From the NCBI RefSeq assembly GCF_024679245.1, contig NC_090174.1:14084350-14148349 (forward strand): a stretch of DNA of 64,000 nt, in the 5' to 3' direction. The first letter of the stretch is position 1. Every line of letters begins with the position of its first letter. The notes under the pieces were generated by a model. It was given only the letters and a program-made list of their open reading frames with translations, was not told where the DNA came from and did not search any database. This stretch comes from Pseudorasbora parva (Eukaryota; Chordata; Actinopteri; Cypriniformes; Gobionidae). Positions 32,743 to 44,110 of this stretch are shown here, one piece after another. The translations under genes and the position numbers were made by a program.

Positions 32743-33623
32743 CCCCGCCTTCCTGTTTCAGCGTCACATGACCAATGGAGCGTAAATGATTGGCTGGATG
32801 TTGGATGATTTGATACAGGGATCGATTGCTTCTCCTTGGTTACCCGGATGTTGACTCTGAATATTTTTACACTGAATTTTTTGAGACGTTGAATTATTTT
32901 ACACTGAATCTTTTGAGACATTATTTTTTTTTACACAGAATATTTTGAGACGTTGAATTTTTTTACACTGAATCTTTTGAGACTTTGAATTTCTTTTTAC
33001 ACTGAATTTTTTTAAAACATTGAAAAAATGTCATAGGCAAAAAAAACAGTGCTAGAAATTCGATGGCTTTTAAAATTCAAAGTCTGATTTAGATGCAAAA
33101 TAAAATTCAGTGTTAAAAATTCGATGTAAAAAAATTCAGTGCTAAAAATTAGAATTCAAAATCCAGTGGCACAGTTTTACTTCCATACCTATTCTGAATG
33201 CCAAGAAGCATTTAGATGTGTGCAACTGCTTAGAAACTTTCGTTTTCAATTTGAATTTGAATTTCCTTTAGCAGCAGTTATAATAACACAAATTACGTCA
33301 ATAACTCATTCGCCCTCACTTCTTTTTCCACTCCAACATTCCAATTATTCCTGCCCACTAAAAGCTGCACAGATATATGTGCTTACCCCGATAGGCCTAT
33401 CTATGTAAATGATTTAGAAAAAGTTCCATCGATTCACATTTTATATTATTGCTACGAATCTACAATATGTATTGTCATATGATATCACTCATCCCTAACA
33501 TGCAGTAACGTTAATACTTCAAACACATTTGACAAGCTACTTTAATCAACAAGTAGAATTGACCATGACATCCTCACCTTATTCCAACAATTTTGTAAAG
33601 TTGCCGATCCAAGGCTGGGTTGT

Positions 33624-33903
33624 ACTAGCCTAGAAATCTAGACGCACCCTAGCGGCAGCAAATCTAATCTGCCACGAGTGCCGTCTAGCAACTCTCAATA
33701 CACTTCTGAGCTGTAAAAACCAAACTCTGGTCGGGCCAATCACATCGTGTATAGAGTCGGTGGGCGGGGCTTAACATAATGACGGCAGAGTTGCGTTTGC
33801 GTGCTTCTAGTAAACACAGATGCACACGCCCCTCGTATTGAGCTGTCTATGGTGAGTTTCCAGACCAAACATCTTGATGTGGGTCTGGCTTGTCAGGCTA
33901 GGG
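33624..33903. mobile_element. Short MITE with CTAGCCT ends
   Basis: ACTAGCCTAGAAATCTAGAC at the left and CTTGTCAGGCTAG at the right are partial inverted copies. The interior (GGGCCAATCACATCG, GGTGGGCGGGGC) looks like a widespread fish repeat. The target duplication is not certain. It lies inside the hAT at 30709-34176. Confidence 0.45.
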
Positions 33904-34399
33904 CTGTACAGCTGCGGCTCACCTGAATGAATGTTGGGGGGAGGGGCGTGTCTGGTCTGAACTAGTAGATGCATGAAAACAACTCCTGATAAAGAGGTTG
34001 CCTGGCTCAAAGTATTTTGAGTATTTTGAAAATACAAAAATACTCATCTTAAATGTATTTAAATACAAATTACATTCGATTTTTTCCAAAGGCTTTAAAA
34101 TACAAAATACAAAATAGTATTTTGTATTTCAAATACGTATTTTAAATACATGTATTTGAAATACTGCCCATCCCTGGTCGTGTCCACATTGTAACTACTA
34201 ATTTAATTTGTTCAACTTAACAAAAGATAACGTTATACTGCTAACGTTCTAGGAACTGTTAAAATATACAGAATTAGGTGATGACAGCACAACCATTGCA
34301 TGAAATTACATTTACTGAATAAAATAAATCTAAAAATCGACTATATAATGCTGTTTATTGCTTACCTGTCGAGAACATGGACGAGACTTATATGGTGCC

Positions 34400-34911
34400 G
34401 GTCCCTATGGTGTCGGACAACACTACAAATGGCCGTCCCTTCAAATAATGCCCTATTTCAGGGTATAGGGGGTCGATTTCAGATTCAGCCCCTGTCGTGG
34501 AGACTGAGCAGCCCAACATCTCGATTGAGACAGCGCAGTCTCTCAGGTGTGTGTGCCCGGCCGCCGATCTGTTTGTGACTTGTGTAGGTGAGTTTGTGTG
34601 CACATGTATGTTTGAGTGTGTTTTAAGTACAATTACAAAGCAATTCATTGGTTTTGTTTAACTCTGAAACAATTTTCGAGTTGCGTTGTGGTAAAAATAG
34701 CTACGGGTAACGCCAGCTGATTGAGGAGTTCAACCATTCTACGTCATCAACCTAGAAAGCAAACAAAATGGCGCCGCCCATGGTCCAAATATAAAATCGA
34801 TTTTTTAAATAACGTAGATCTTTCATGGGTTTTCTACTACATAATTCAGTAAGAGACATCATCTATGTTATATTAAGCCATACAAGTCTCAACACCAGGG
34901 GATCCCTTTAA
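34400..34911 (+). repeat. Single arm of TTAA family B
   Basis: It matches the right arm of the palindromic element at 49914-50419 over about 510 bp with few differences, in the same orientation, and ends GGATCCCTTTAA. The other arm is absent. Confidence 0.75.
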
Positions 34912-35819
34912 AAAAGAAAAACTGAAATAGCACATGGTCCTAAGTATTCAGACCTTTTTCTATGAGACTCATATATTTAACTCAGGTGCTGTCCATTTCT
35001 TCTGATCATCCTTGAGATGGTTCTACTCCTTCATTCAGTCCAGCTGTGTTTGATTATACCGATTGGACTTGATTAGGAAAGCCACACACCTGTCTATATA
35101 AGACCTTACAGCTCACAGTGCATGTCAGAGCAAATGAAAATCATGAGTTCAAATGAACTGCCTGAAGAGCTCAGAGACAGTGAAGCATGGTGGTGGCAGC
35201 ATCATGCTGTGGAGGTGTTTTCAGCTGCAGGGACAGGTTGACTGGTGGCAATCAAGGGAAAGATGAATGCAGCCAAGTACAGGGATATCCTGGACAAAAC
35301 CTTCTCCAGAGTGCTCAAGACCTCAGACTGGGCCAAAGGTTCACCTTCCAACAAGACAATGACCCTAAGCACACAGCTAAAATAACGTAGGAGTGTCTTC
35401 ACAACAACTCCGTGGCTGTTCTTGAATGGGCCAGCCAGAGCCCTGACTTAAACCCTATTGAGCATCTCTGGAGAGACCTGAAAATGCCTGTCCACCAACA
35501 TTTACCATCCAACCTGACAGAACTCGAGAGGATCTGCAAGGAGGAATGGCAGAGGATCCCTAAATCCAGGTGTGAACAAACTTGTTGTGCCAAATGAGTC
35601 CCAAAAAGACTGGCTGTATTAGATCAAAAGGGTGATTCTACTAAATACTGAGCAAAGGGTCTGAATACTCAGGACCATGTGATATTTCAGTTTTTCTTTT
35701 TAAATAAATCGGCAAACATGTCAGCAATTCATGCTTTCTGACAATATTGGGAGCTGTGTGTGCATGAACATATATAAAAATGTATGGGGGTCTGAATACT
35801 TTCTGTACCCACTGTATAT
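34911..35819 (+). mobile_element. Tc1-like element, degenerate
   Basis: Inner inverted repeats GAAAAACTGAAATAGCACAT (about 34916) and its complement near 35675-35700 mark the element. The outer right end reads TACTTTCTGTACCCACTG, while the outer left end is lost. A large N-terminal part of the transposase is deleted between about 35150 and 35170. Confidence 0.7.
35169..35597 (+). pseudogene. Tc1 transposase fragment
   Basis: Across two frames one sees the strand around the second catalytic Asp ([14 protein letters not shown], 35349-35390), then a stop and frameshift, then [15 protein letters not shown] (35439-35483), which contains the third acidic residue region of the DDE/D domain. The DNA-binding HTH half is missing. 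Confidence 0.8.
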
Positions 35820-35820
35820 A

Positions 35821-35822
<2 letters not shown>

Positions 35823-35878
<56 letters not shown>
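35823..35878. repeat. AT dinucleotide microsatellite
   Basis: Uninterrupted TA repeats lie between the Tc1 end and the inverted repeat at 35879. Confidence 0.9.
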
Positions 35879-35882
<4 letters not shown>

Positions 35883-35943
35883 CATATCAAAATGTAATTA
35901 AATTATGAAGTGATGAAGAGTGGTCACGCTTGTTTGTTTCTCC
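35879..35943 (+). repeat. Inverted partner of 37358-37426
   Basis: GCACCATATCAAAATGTAAT and the following 45 bp are the reverse complement of 37426-37358 with a few differences. Confidence 0.75.
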
Positions 35944-35946
35944 AAC

Positions 35947-36252
35947 TAGGTCATCAATGTAGTAGAAATGTGCGAGCTGAGCTGTGAGTGTAATCTCCCA
36001 TACCCCACGCGCGGGTTCAAAACATGAGGAAATGGCTCCCTCTGCTGGCTGTAGTCTTTAGCCTCTGGCCAAACATTCCTCCGATGATGCAAATATCATA
36101 AATTTGTGTCATAGGAGGAATTTTTCAGGAAATAAAATTTATAAATCTCTTGTCTCAGGGGGATATGAGGGGGGAAAGCACAATCATTTGAATATACTCC
36201 AGGGTTTCTACTGATACAAAGCCATATGCTAATCGCTGAAGTAACCCTTTAA
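35947..36252 (-). mobile_element. TTAA family A, second copy, inverted and internally deleted
   Basis: It runs from GGTCATCAATGTAGTAGAAA (matching the complement of 3288-3310) straight into sequence matching 2880-2604, so some 400 bp are missing. It ends CGCTGAAGTAACCCTTTAA. The far edge is truncated. Confidence 0.7.
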
Positions 36253-36456
36253 AGTTACCTCCATTTTTGGAACTCAAGGTTAAGGTATTCCGCTTACTTA
36301 CTCTTAAACATGCTTTCTGGAGTACCCCCTGGTACAAATGCCACAGCATTAGAATCACCAGTCAGTGCTAAACATTTGGTAAAAAGTTTTTATTATAATA
36401 TAGGCTAATGTAGAAGCTTAAACCAGTAAAAAAAAAAAAAAAACAAAAAAAAAAAA

Positions 36457-37357
<901 letters not shown>

Positions 37358-37426
37358 GAGAAACAAATAAGCGTGACCACTCTGATGCATATCACTTCAT
37401 AATTTAATTACATTTTGATATGGTGC
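37358..37426 (-). repeat. Inverted partner of 35879-35943
   Basis: It begins GGAGAAACAAATAAGCGTGA and ends TTTTGATATGGTGC. See the partner entry. Confidence 0.75.
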
Positions 37427-37604
37427 AGTGTGTGTGCGCTGCAGTGTATGTTTAAACTCTGGCAGGGGTGATTTTACTGAGGCAGTGATAGTCTAAATGA
37501 AGGGGATGCACAGAAGGATAGTGTTTTGAAGTCCAGCAACCATTCAATGACTCCAAAAAGCTGATGTAAATAATAAAACCTTGTGCTGTGTATATAAATA
37601 ATAA

Positions 37605-37608
<4 letters not shown>

Positions 37609-37679
<71 letters not shown>
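37609..37679. repeat. AT dinucleotide microsatellite at a Tc1 insertion point
   Basis: TA repeats run directly into the Tc1 terminal repeat. Tc1 elements insert at TA, so the repeat offers many targets. Confidence 0.85.
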
Positions 37680-37683
<4 letters not shown>

Positions 37684-37899
37684 GGAAAATAAGTATTTAA
37701 ACACCCAGCTATTTTGCAAGTTCTCCCACTTAGAAATCATTGAGGGGTCTGAAATTGTCCACTGTGTAAGACATCTTTTAAAAAAAATCCAGAAATCACA
37801 ATGTATGATTTTTTAAAAACTATTTATTTGTACAATACAGCTGCAAATAAGTATTTGAACACCTAAGAAAGTCAATGTTAATATGTGGGACAGTAGCCT

Positions 37900-38979
37900 T
37901 TGTTTGCAATTACAGAGGTCAGTCATTTCCTGTGGTTTTTCACCAGGTTTGCACACACTGCATGAGGGGTTTTGGCCTACTCCTCCACACAGATCTTCTC
38001 TAGATCAGTCAGGTTTCTGGCCTGTCGCTGAGCAACACAGAGTTTGAGCTCCCTCCAAAGATACTCTATTGGGTTTAGGTCTGGAGACTGTATTGGTCAT
38101 GCCAGAACCTTGATATGCTTCTTACAGAGCCACTCCTTGGTTATCCTGGCTGTGTGCTTCGGGTCATTGCCATGTTGGAAGACCCAGTCTTGACCCATCT
38201 TCAATACATTGGGGACACTACAATTATGATCAAAGTTATTCAACTAGTTATACAGATAAAATTTATGATTTAGGTTTTAATTAATTCTATAAACTATAAT
38301 ACGGATCTGCCAACATTGTCGCTATATGATAAATTAAAATAAGCTGATAACATCACTGTTTTTCTCCAGAACGACTGTACAGCCAAATCTAATTTTGATG
38401 CAATATTATCCTGTTTGACACTGTGAAGCTGCTTTGACACAATCGTGATTGTAAAAGCGCTATATAAATAAAGTTGATTGATTGATTGAATGCTCTAAAT
38501 GAGGGAAGGAGTTTGTTCCCCAAAATCTTGCAATACATGGCCCTTGTTATACTCTCCTTAATACAGTGCAGACGCCCTGTCCCATGTGTAGAAAAACACC
38601 CCCAAAGCATGATGCTACCACCCCCATGCACAGTGTTCTTGGGATGGTACTCTTCATTCTTCTTCCTCCAAACACATTTAGTGGAATTATGACCAAAAAG
38701 TTCTGCTTTGGTCTCATCTGACCACATGACTTTCTCTCATGACTCCTCTGGATCATCCAAATGGTCATTGGCAAACTTAAGACGGGCCTGGACATGTGCT
38801 GGTTTAAGCAGGGGAACCTTCCGTGTCATGTTTAGCTTCTTCCATTTTCTAATGATTGCTCTAACAGTGGACCTTTTTTCACCAAGCTGCTTGGCAATTT
38901 CCCCGTAGCCCTTTCCAGCCTTGTGGAGGTGTACAATTTTGTCTCTAGAGTCTTTGGACAGCTCTTTGGTCTTGGCCAT
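37900..38979 (-). pseudogene. Tc1 transposase, split by a SINE and frameshifts
   Basis: The start is at 38979 with [16 protein letters not shown], followed by a paired-like helix-turn-helix ([21 protein letters not shown] shortened here). Then VMWSDETKAELFG carries the first catalytic Asp and [12 protein letters not shown] follows. After the retroposed insert the sequence resumes at about 38205 with [13 protein letters not shown] and, past a stop, [15 protein letters not shown]. Full-length Tc1 transposases have about 340 residues, and most of that length is represented. It is not functional as it stands. Confidence 0.8.
38208..38484 (+). repeat. SINE or LINE tail with (ATTG)n end inside the Tc1
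   Basis: The 3' part reads GTGAAGCTGCTTTGACACAA, then AAAGCGCTATATAAATAAAG and a short TTGA repeat. The same family tail occurs at about 53035-53190. The join points fall around TTCAAT / TTGAATGCTC in the transposase. Confidence 0.65.
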
Positions 38980-39313
38980 GTTAGTAGTTGGAATCTAACT
39001 GATTGTATGGGGTGTAAAAGTGTCTTTATGCAGCTAACGACCTCAAACAGGTGCATCTAATTTAGGATAATAAATGGAGTGGAGGTGGACATTTTAAAGG
39101 CAGACTAACAGGTCCTGGCTCCGAATTCTAGCTGATAGACAGGTGTTCAAATACTTATTTGCAGCTGTATCATACAAATCAATTGTTAAAAAAAATCAGT
39201 TGTTTCTGGATTTTTGTTTTTTAGATTATGTCTCTCACAGTGGACATGCACCTACGATGACAATTTCAGAGAACTTACAAAATAGCAGGGTGTTCAAATA
39301 CTTATTTTCCTCA

Positions 39314-39897
39314 TATATTACTTCCACATTATTACTATAATACTTCCACACCTACTTTTAAGCTAACCATAGTAATTTTGACAATAGTTTAGTTAAATTA
39401 AATTAGTTAGCAAACATCTAACCCAACCTCTGGGTTAAAACAACCCAGTCGCTGGGTTTGTCCAATTTCAATGCAATTTGGGTTGTTTTTAACCTGGAAT
39501 TTTTTTAAGAGACAAACTAGAAATTCTCTGCTTAGAAAGTGCTTAAGAATACGCTTGTACAACTCTATGCTAGGGGTTAGGGTTAGTTAAACATGACAAT
39601 TTATGATTACTAAAATATTATTTGGTATATAAACATGGATTGTATGCACATTATATGGATTATGAGCATGTGACTTCATTGTGAATGAGCATGTGAGGTA
39701 AGTAGAACGAACAACATAACTTCTTTCTCTTCAGTCAATACTTACCATCTGGGTTCATGGTTTTTTATGAAATTGAATAGACTTCCACCGAAGTGTAACA
39801 GTTCCGCAAGGAAGATAATCTATTCTAATCTCTAGGACAAAAACAGAAACGCAACAGCTTCAAAACAACACCTGGAAAAAAAAAAGACAACTGAAAC
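39314..39897. other. Intergenic stretch, no supported gene
   Basis: AT-rich. The AACCCAACCTCTGGGTT-type text near 39418 also occurs at about 36760 and may be a shared repeat end. Confidence 0.35.
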
Positions 39898-39900
39898 TCA

Positions 39901-40425
39901 GGCTGCGTCCGAAACCTGGAAAATGCAGCATTCGGGGGACACATTTGAAGGCGGGAAGGCATCAAGCCAAGTCTGAATCAAATGTTTGCTTAACGTCCTG
40001 TTTCCTGAGATACCTTCATCTGATCGATTTTTGAAGGCAGCATACAAGTATCCTTCGTTGCCTTTGATATCGCACAATCCTGAGCTTTCCATTCAGTGAC
40101 AGTTGAGCTGGGGAAAAAAGATGGCATCCAAAAGTTGCATTTGCTGGTAAGTTTGTGTACAAATGTATGTTTTTTTACCAATATTTTCCACTTCTCATGT
40201 AATTTCTAGCGAGATATTACAAATGTAGTAAATAAATATATCCGTTTAATTCTCACCAAAGCTCGCTCTATTTTGCTGTAGATCATTAAACCGTTACACT
40301 GCCTTAGAAGTCTGTCTGAAGTTAGTTTTGTGAGGTGCCTTTGTGCACAAAACACTGCCTTACAAGTCATTGTCTGATAAGGCCGCAACGCAATGAGTCA
40401 GCTGCCTAGGTTTTCGGACGCAGCC
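39901..40425. mobile_element. MITE with GGCTGCGTCCGAAA ends and TCA duplication
   Basis: The ends are GGCTGCGTCCGAAACCT (39901) and AGGTTTTCGGACGCAGCC (ending 40425). TCA lies at both outer edges, compatible with the 3-bp duplication of PIF/Harbinger elements. It is 525 bp and non-coding. Confidence 0.7.
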
Positions 40426-40435
40426 TCAGAGACAT

Positions 40436-41235
40436 AGGCCCTGTCCCAAATGGCACGTGCACTTTCGGTCTTGTGGACTTACAATGGCCGTTTCGTGCGC
40501 GCAGCCGTTAAGACCACAAGACTGTAGGGCAGTGGTTCCCAAGCCTGTCCTGGAGGACCACCAGCCCTGCACATTTTGCATTTTTCCCTTATCATACACA
40601 CCTGGTCCAACTCATCAGCTCATTAGTAGAGTTGATAAGACCTAAAGTGGGTGTGTCTAATGAGGGAGACTAAAGCTTGGAGCATACTCTGTAAGAACAA
40701 AGAAATTTGTTCGTTTTCTTGAGGTGGCAAGAACAAGAACAAAGTTCGTTCTGGCCAGTACATTCCATACTTCACGAGAAAAGCGGGTGCTGATCATCCG
40801 CGTTTCTCCGCATTAACCCCACCCACATTAAATGTCTGACCAATCACACAATAGTTCTTGGACACCCGCAAGAAAAAGTTCTGCTCAGGCGATATATAGA
40901 GAACAAGTTGCGAGAACTCCCACACCTGGGCTGCGAGAACAAAATGACATCATTTTCTTCTCGCAGCCCTGGGAGCGAGAACTTTTTTCTATGTTCTTGC
41001 GGAGTATGTTGCAACCTTTACAAAATGTGCAGTACTGGGGATCCTCCGGGACAGGTTTGGGAACCACTGTCGTAGGGTGTACCATTTGTCATTTTAGGTC
41101 TCAGAAGTGTTCTCACGAGCGCCCCCCCTTTGTGGCCGTTATGCGCCCTCAATGCGCACTTCTGCTGAGTCTGCACTGGTGCGGATTATGCAGCGGACTT
41201 CTTCCCGGCAGTCAAAGCAGCATTACGCTGTGAAA
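40436..41235 (+). repeat. Dispersed repeat family F, split by a hAT-like MITE
   Basis: The two outer pieces (40436-40529 and 41070-41235) match the fragment at 5970-6155 in reverse. The insertion at 40530 separates them. Confidence 0.5.
40530..41069. mobile_element. hAT-like MITE with CAGTGGTTCCCAA ends
   Basis: The left end is CAGTGGTTCCCAAGCCTGTC and the right end its complement, GACAGGTTTGGGAACCACTG. Flanks CTGTAGGG and TCGTAGGG agree at 6 of 8 positions. Inside, 40684-41012 has weaker inverted ends (AGCATACTC and GAGTATGTT), perhaps a second nested MITE. Confidence 0.75.
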
Positions 41236-42208
41236 GTGCAGACTCAGAGAAAGATTGTGAGAGTTTAGGGTGCCTAAACTCAACATGTTAAATATACATT
41301 TAACATGTTGTTTTTTTCCAGTGTAGAAATCTACCGCTAAGATAATTAAGTCACCACCTCACCACAGTGAGATATAAGGAAAAATAATAATAATTTTGCA
41401 CAACTTCTTTTTGTTTTTTGGACCAAAAATATAAACATATTTGAGTCTGACTGCAGTTTGAACAATTTTGTTTCCCATGTCATATTTATAGCACACTGCA
41501 AATATTGCCCTAGTTCAATACTTTTGACAAAAACTGTTTTGTTGGCATCTCCTTTGTCCGCAAGCTGAATCTGTGTGGCTTTGTTGTGTAGAGAAATTGG
41601 TATATTACATTTTATGCGTTTTGCTTTTTCAAATTGAGGACACATTATGGTATATGGGACTCACAGCGAGCACCACTGAGGTGAGGGCAATTCATAAAAC
41701 GCTCAGTGTTTAACAGCTTTAATGACCTCCAATGGGTGATGTCTGTACTGTTTAGAACACGTCTGAATCAATATGAGGCATAATTGGCTCTGATGGGACT
41801 TTATGACATGTTAGTGGTAGGACATGACAGTGTAAACGCTCATTTGTCTAAAGGAGGCTTTCTGAACACAAGTCACATGGTGGTGAAGGTACCGGTTAAG
41901 AGGAAGTATGGAGAAATACAGCAATCTCCAGTAATCACCTCTCCATTTGCTAAAGGAGCCCTTTATTCCACTCTGTATTTCGGCAACGGACAATTTGAAG
42001 CTGTTTGCTTGCTTATTAGCGTACTAATGTGCTGTTTGTTTGCTGGTACTTATAAAATCATTGCATTTTATTTTGCTTTTCATATAGAAAATTGAGCCCA
42101 GCAGGTCATTAGAGACATTAGCATACTACACCATTGTATCTTCATTGATAGATAATAAATCATATTGACATGCTTAGTTCCAAGAAAAATGGAGAAGGTG
42201 TTATATAA
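41236..42208. other. Intergenic stretch, no supported gene
   Basis: The open frames at 41346-41645 and 41784-42095 have no motif or clear gene context that I recognise. Confidence 0.35.
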
Positions 42209-42354
42209 TCGCCTAAAGGATTATTAGGAACACCTGTTCAATTTCTCATTAATGTAATTATCTAATCAAAAAATCACATGGCTGTTGCTTCAATGCATTA
42301 AGAGCTGTGGTCCTGGCCAAGATAATCTCCTGAACTCCAAACTGAATGTCAGAA

Positions 42355-42645
42355 TGGGAAAGAAAGGTGATTTAAGCAATTTTTAGTGTGGCATGGTTGT
42401 TGTTGCCAGACGGGCCGGTCTGAGTATTTCACAATCTGCTCAGTTACTGGAATTTTCACGCACAACCATTTCTAGGGTTTACAAAGAATGGTGTGAAAAG
42501 GGAAAAACATCCAGTATGTGGCAGTCATGTGGGCGAAAATGCCTTGTTGATGCTAGAGGTCATAGGAGAATTGGCCAACTGATTCAAGCTGATAGAAGAG
42601 CAACTTTGACTGAAATAACCACTCGTTACAACCAAGGTATGCAGC
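42355..42645 (+). pseudogene. Tc1 transposase, N-terminal part
   Basis: The usual start codon at 42355 leads into a stop after about ten codons. Reading on from 42393 gives a helix-turn-helix segment, AGLSISQSAQLLEFSRTTIS, and a second helical region (RRATLTEITTRYNQG). This is the DNA-binding half. It breaks off at the insert. Confidence 0.8.
42621..42645 (+). repeat. 25-bp target duplication, left copy
   Basis: It begins ACTCGTTACAACCAAGG and is repeated exactly at 43355-43379 on the other side of the insert. Confidence 0.9.
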
Positions 42646-42649
42646 CAAA

Positions 42650-43354
42650 AGACTCTCAGCTCGATTATCACTCTATTCCTACGAGCTCTCTGATGGAGCG
42701 CTGTGCTGATGACACATTAGGGGCCCTCACAGGCCCTTTGACACACTGGCCAACATTACTCAGGAAAAACAAAACACAAACATATTGCACTTTATTACAC
42801 AAATATTCAATGGTCACATGGTGGTTTACTTTCAGAATTTCAGTCAAAGTCCTCACATAAAGATCTTAGTTGTGAATCTGTTTTAAAACCTAGTAAGATA
42901 TGCTTGCTGTTTAGTCTACTGTCTACTAAAACGAACCTTCATATTTGAATAATTAGGGCATTGAAATATTTCACACTTGAAATATTTAACTCTTTGGTCA
43001 TTCTAAACCTCAGGCAAATGGAATCTTGAATTATCTTGATTCACATATCACATAATTTACCAGGTTAACAATTACCAGTAATAAAATAATGGCTATTCAT
43101 AAAATGATTTCTCATGCTCATTCCTTAACTATTTTAAAGTTTTTATTTGCAGATTTGTGGTGTCGTGGTTAAATTGATGTTGTACATCAGTTTCCAGGTC
43201 CAAATAAGATACTCTATCTGATCCCAAAAACAACAAGGCTAAGATACACTCAGAGGTGTAATATACTGAAAAATCACAATCCTTATCTTTCTCTCCTTAT
43301 ACCAAAATCTAAGATGGCCAGACTGTGATAATTTTTTATGAAATGTTAAAATAT
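42650..43354 (+). repeat. 705-bp insert, near-identical to 45375-46080
   Basis: I count about seven differences across 705 bp. The open frame running in from the transposase continues into it only by chance. The insert has no terminal repeats and no poly-A tail. Confidence 0.85.
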
Positions 43355-44110
43355 ACTCGTTACAACCAAGGTATGCAGCAAAACATTTGTGAAGCCACAA
43401 CACGCTCAACCTTGAGGCGGATGGGCTACAACAGCAGAAGACCCCACCGGGTAGCACTCCTCTTCACTACAAATAGAAAAAGAGGCTACAATTTGCACAA
43501 GCTCACCAAAATTGGACAGTTGAAGATTGGGAAAATTTTGCCTGGTCTGATGAGTCTTGATTTCTGTTGAGACATTCAGATGGTCAGAATTTGGCGTAAA
43601 CAGAATGAGAGCATGGATCCATCATGCCTTGTTACCACTGTGAAGGCTGGTGGTGGTGGTGTAATGGTGTGGGGGATGTTTTCTTGGCACACTTTAGGCC
43701 CCTTAGTGCCAATTGGGCCTTGTTTAAATAGCACAGCCTACCTGAGCATTGTTTTTGACCATGTCCATCCCTTTATGACCACCATGTACTCATCCTCTGA
43801 TGGCTACTTCCAGCAGGATAATGCACCATATCACAAAGCTCGAATCATTTCAAATTTGTTTCTTGAACATGACAATGAGTTCACTGTACTAAAATAGCCC
43901 CACAATCACCAGATCTCAACCCAATAGAGCATCTTTGGGATGTGGTGGAAAGGGAGCTTTGTGCCCTGGATGTGCATCCCACAAATCTCCATCAACTGCA
44001 AGATGCTATCCTATCAATATGGGCCAACATTTCTAAAGAATGCTTTCAGCACCTTGTTGAATCAATGCCATGTAGAATTAAGGCAGTTCGGCAATTAAGG
44101 CACTTTTAAA
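43355..44110 (+). pseudogene. Tc1 transposase, C-terminal part
   Basis: Frames here give TLRRMGYNSRRPHRVALL, a W..VWSDE-like region near 43530-43580 with a broken frame, GGGGVMVWGMFSWH (43646-43687) and FQQDNAPYHKARII (43808-43849). Then comes a stop in the region that should read through to [12 protein letters not shown] (about 43905). Several frame breaks occur. Confidence 0.8.

Larger units (their letters stand above)
30925..33186. mobile_element. Long-inverted-repeat element nested in the hAT
   Basis: The left arm (about 30925-31370) and the right arm (about 32750-33186) are inverted copies over some 430 bp, beginning ATGGAAGTAAAACTGTGCC. Each arm contains several ATTCAGTGTAAAA / TTCAACGTCTCAAAA units. 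Flanks GCCTATTT and ACCTATTC agree at 6 of 8 positions, compatible with an aged 8-bp duplication. The centre holds hAT-type sequence. Confidence 0.7.
30709..34176. mobile_element. hAT-like element with perfect 8-bp target duplication, carrying nested elements
   Basis: It starts CAGAGATGGGCATAAATAC and ends CTGCCCATCCCTG. Both ends run into AAATACAAAATAC-rich subterminal sequence. GTCGTGTC occurs directly before (30701-30708) and directly after it (34177-34184), an exact 8-bp duplication. The original interior is interrupted by another element at about 30925-33186. No intact transposase is visible. Confidence 0.85.
37680..39313 (-). mobile_element. Tc1-like element with nearly full-length transposase relic, carrying a SINE
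   Basis: The ends are inverted: GTGAGGAAAATAAGTATTTA at the left and AATACTTATTTTCCTCA at the right, with longer similarity inwards (CTATTTTGCAAGTTCTC). The transposase is on the minus strand. A retroposed repeat at about 38208-38484 splits it. Confidence 0.85.
42209..44110 (+). mobile_element. Tc1-like element interrupted by a 705-bp insert
   Basis: The left end retains CCTAAAGGATTATTAGGAAC. The transposase N-terminal half lies at 42355-42645 and the C-terminal half at 43355-44110. The right terminal repeat is missing. The same family occurs, deleted, at 61787-62465 and as a fragment at 63335-63452. Confidence 0.85.

Noticed and set aside
42393..42860. A 155-codon protein as a new gene
   Set aside because: It is the Tc1 N-terminal region running by chance into the 705-bp insert.
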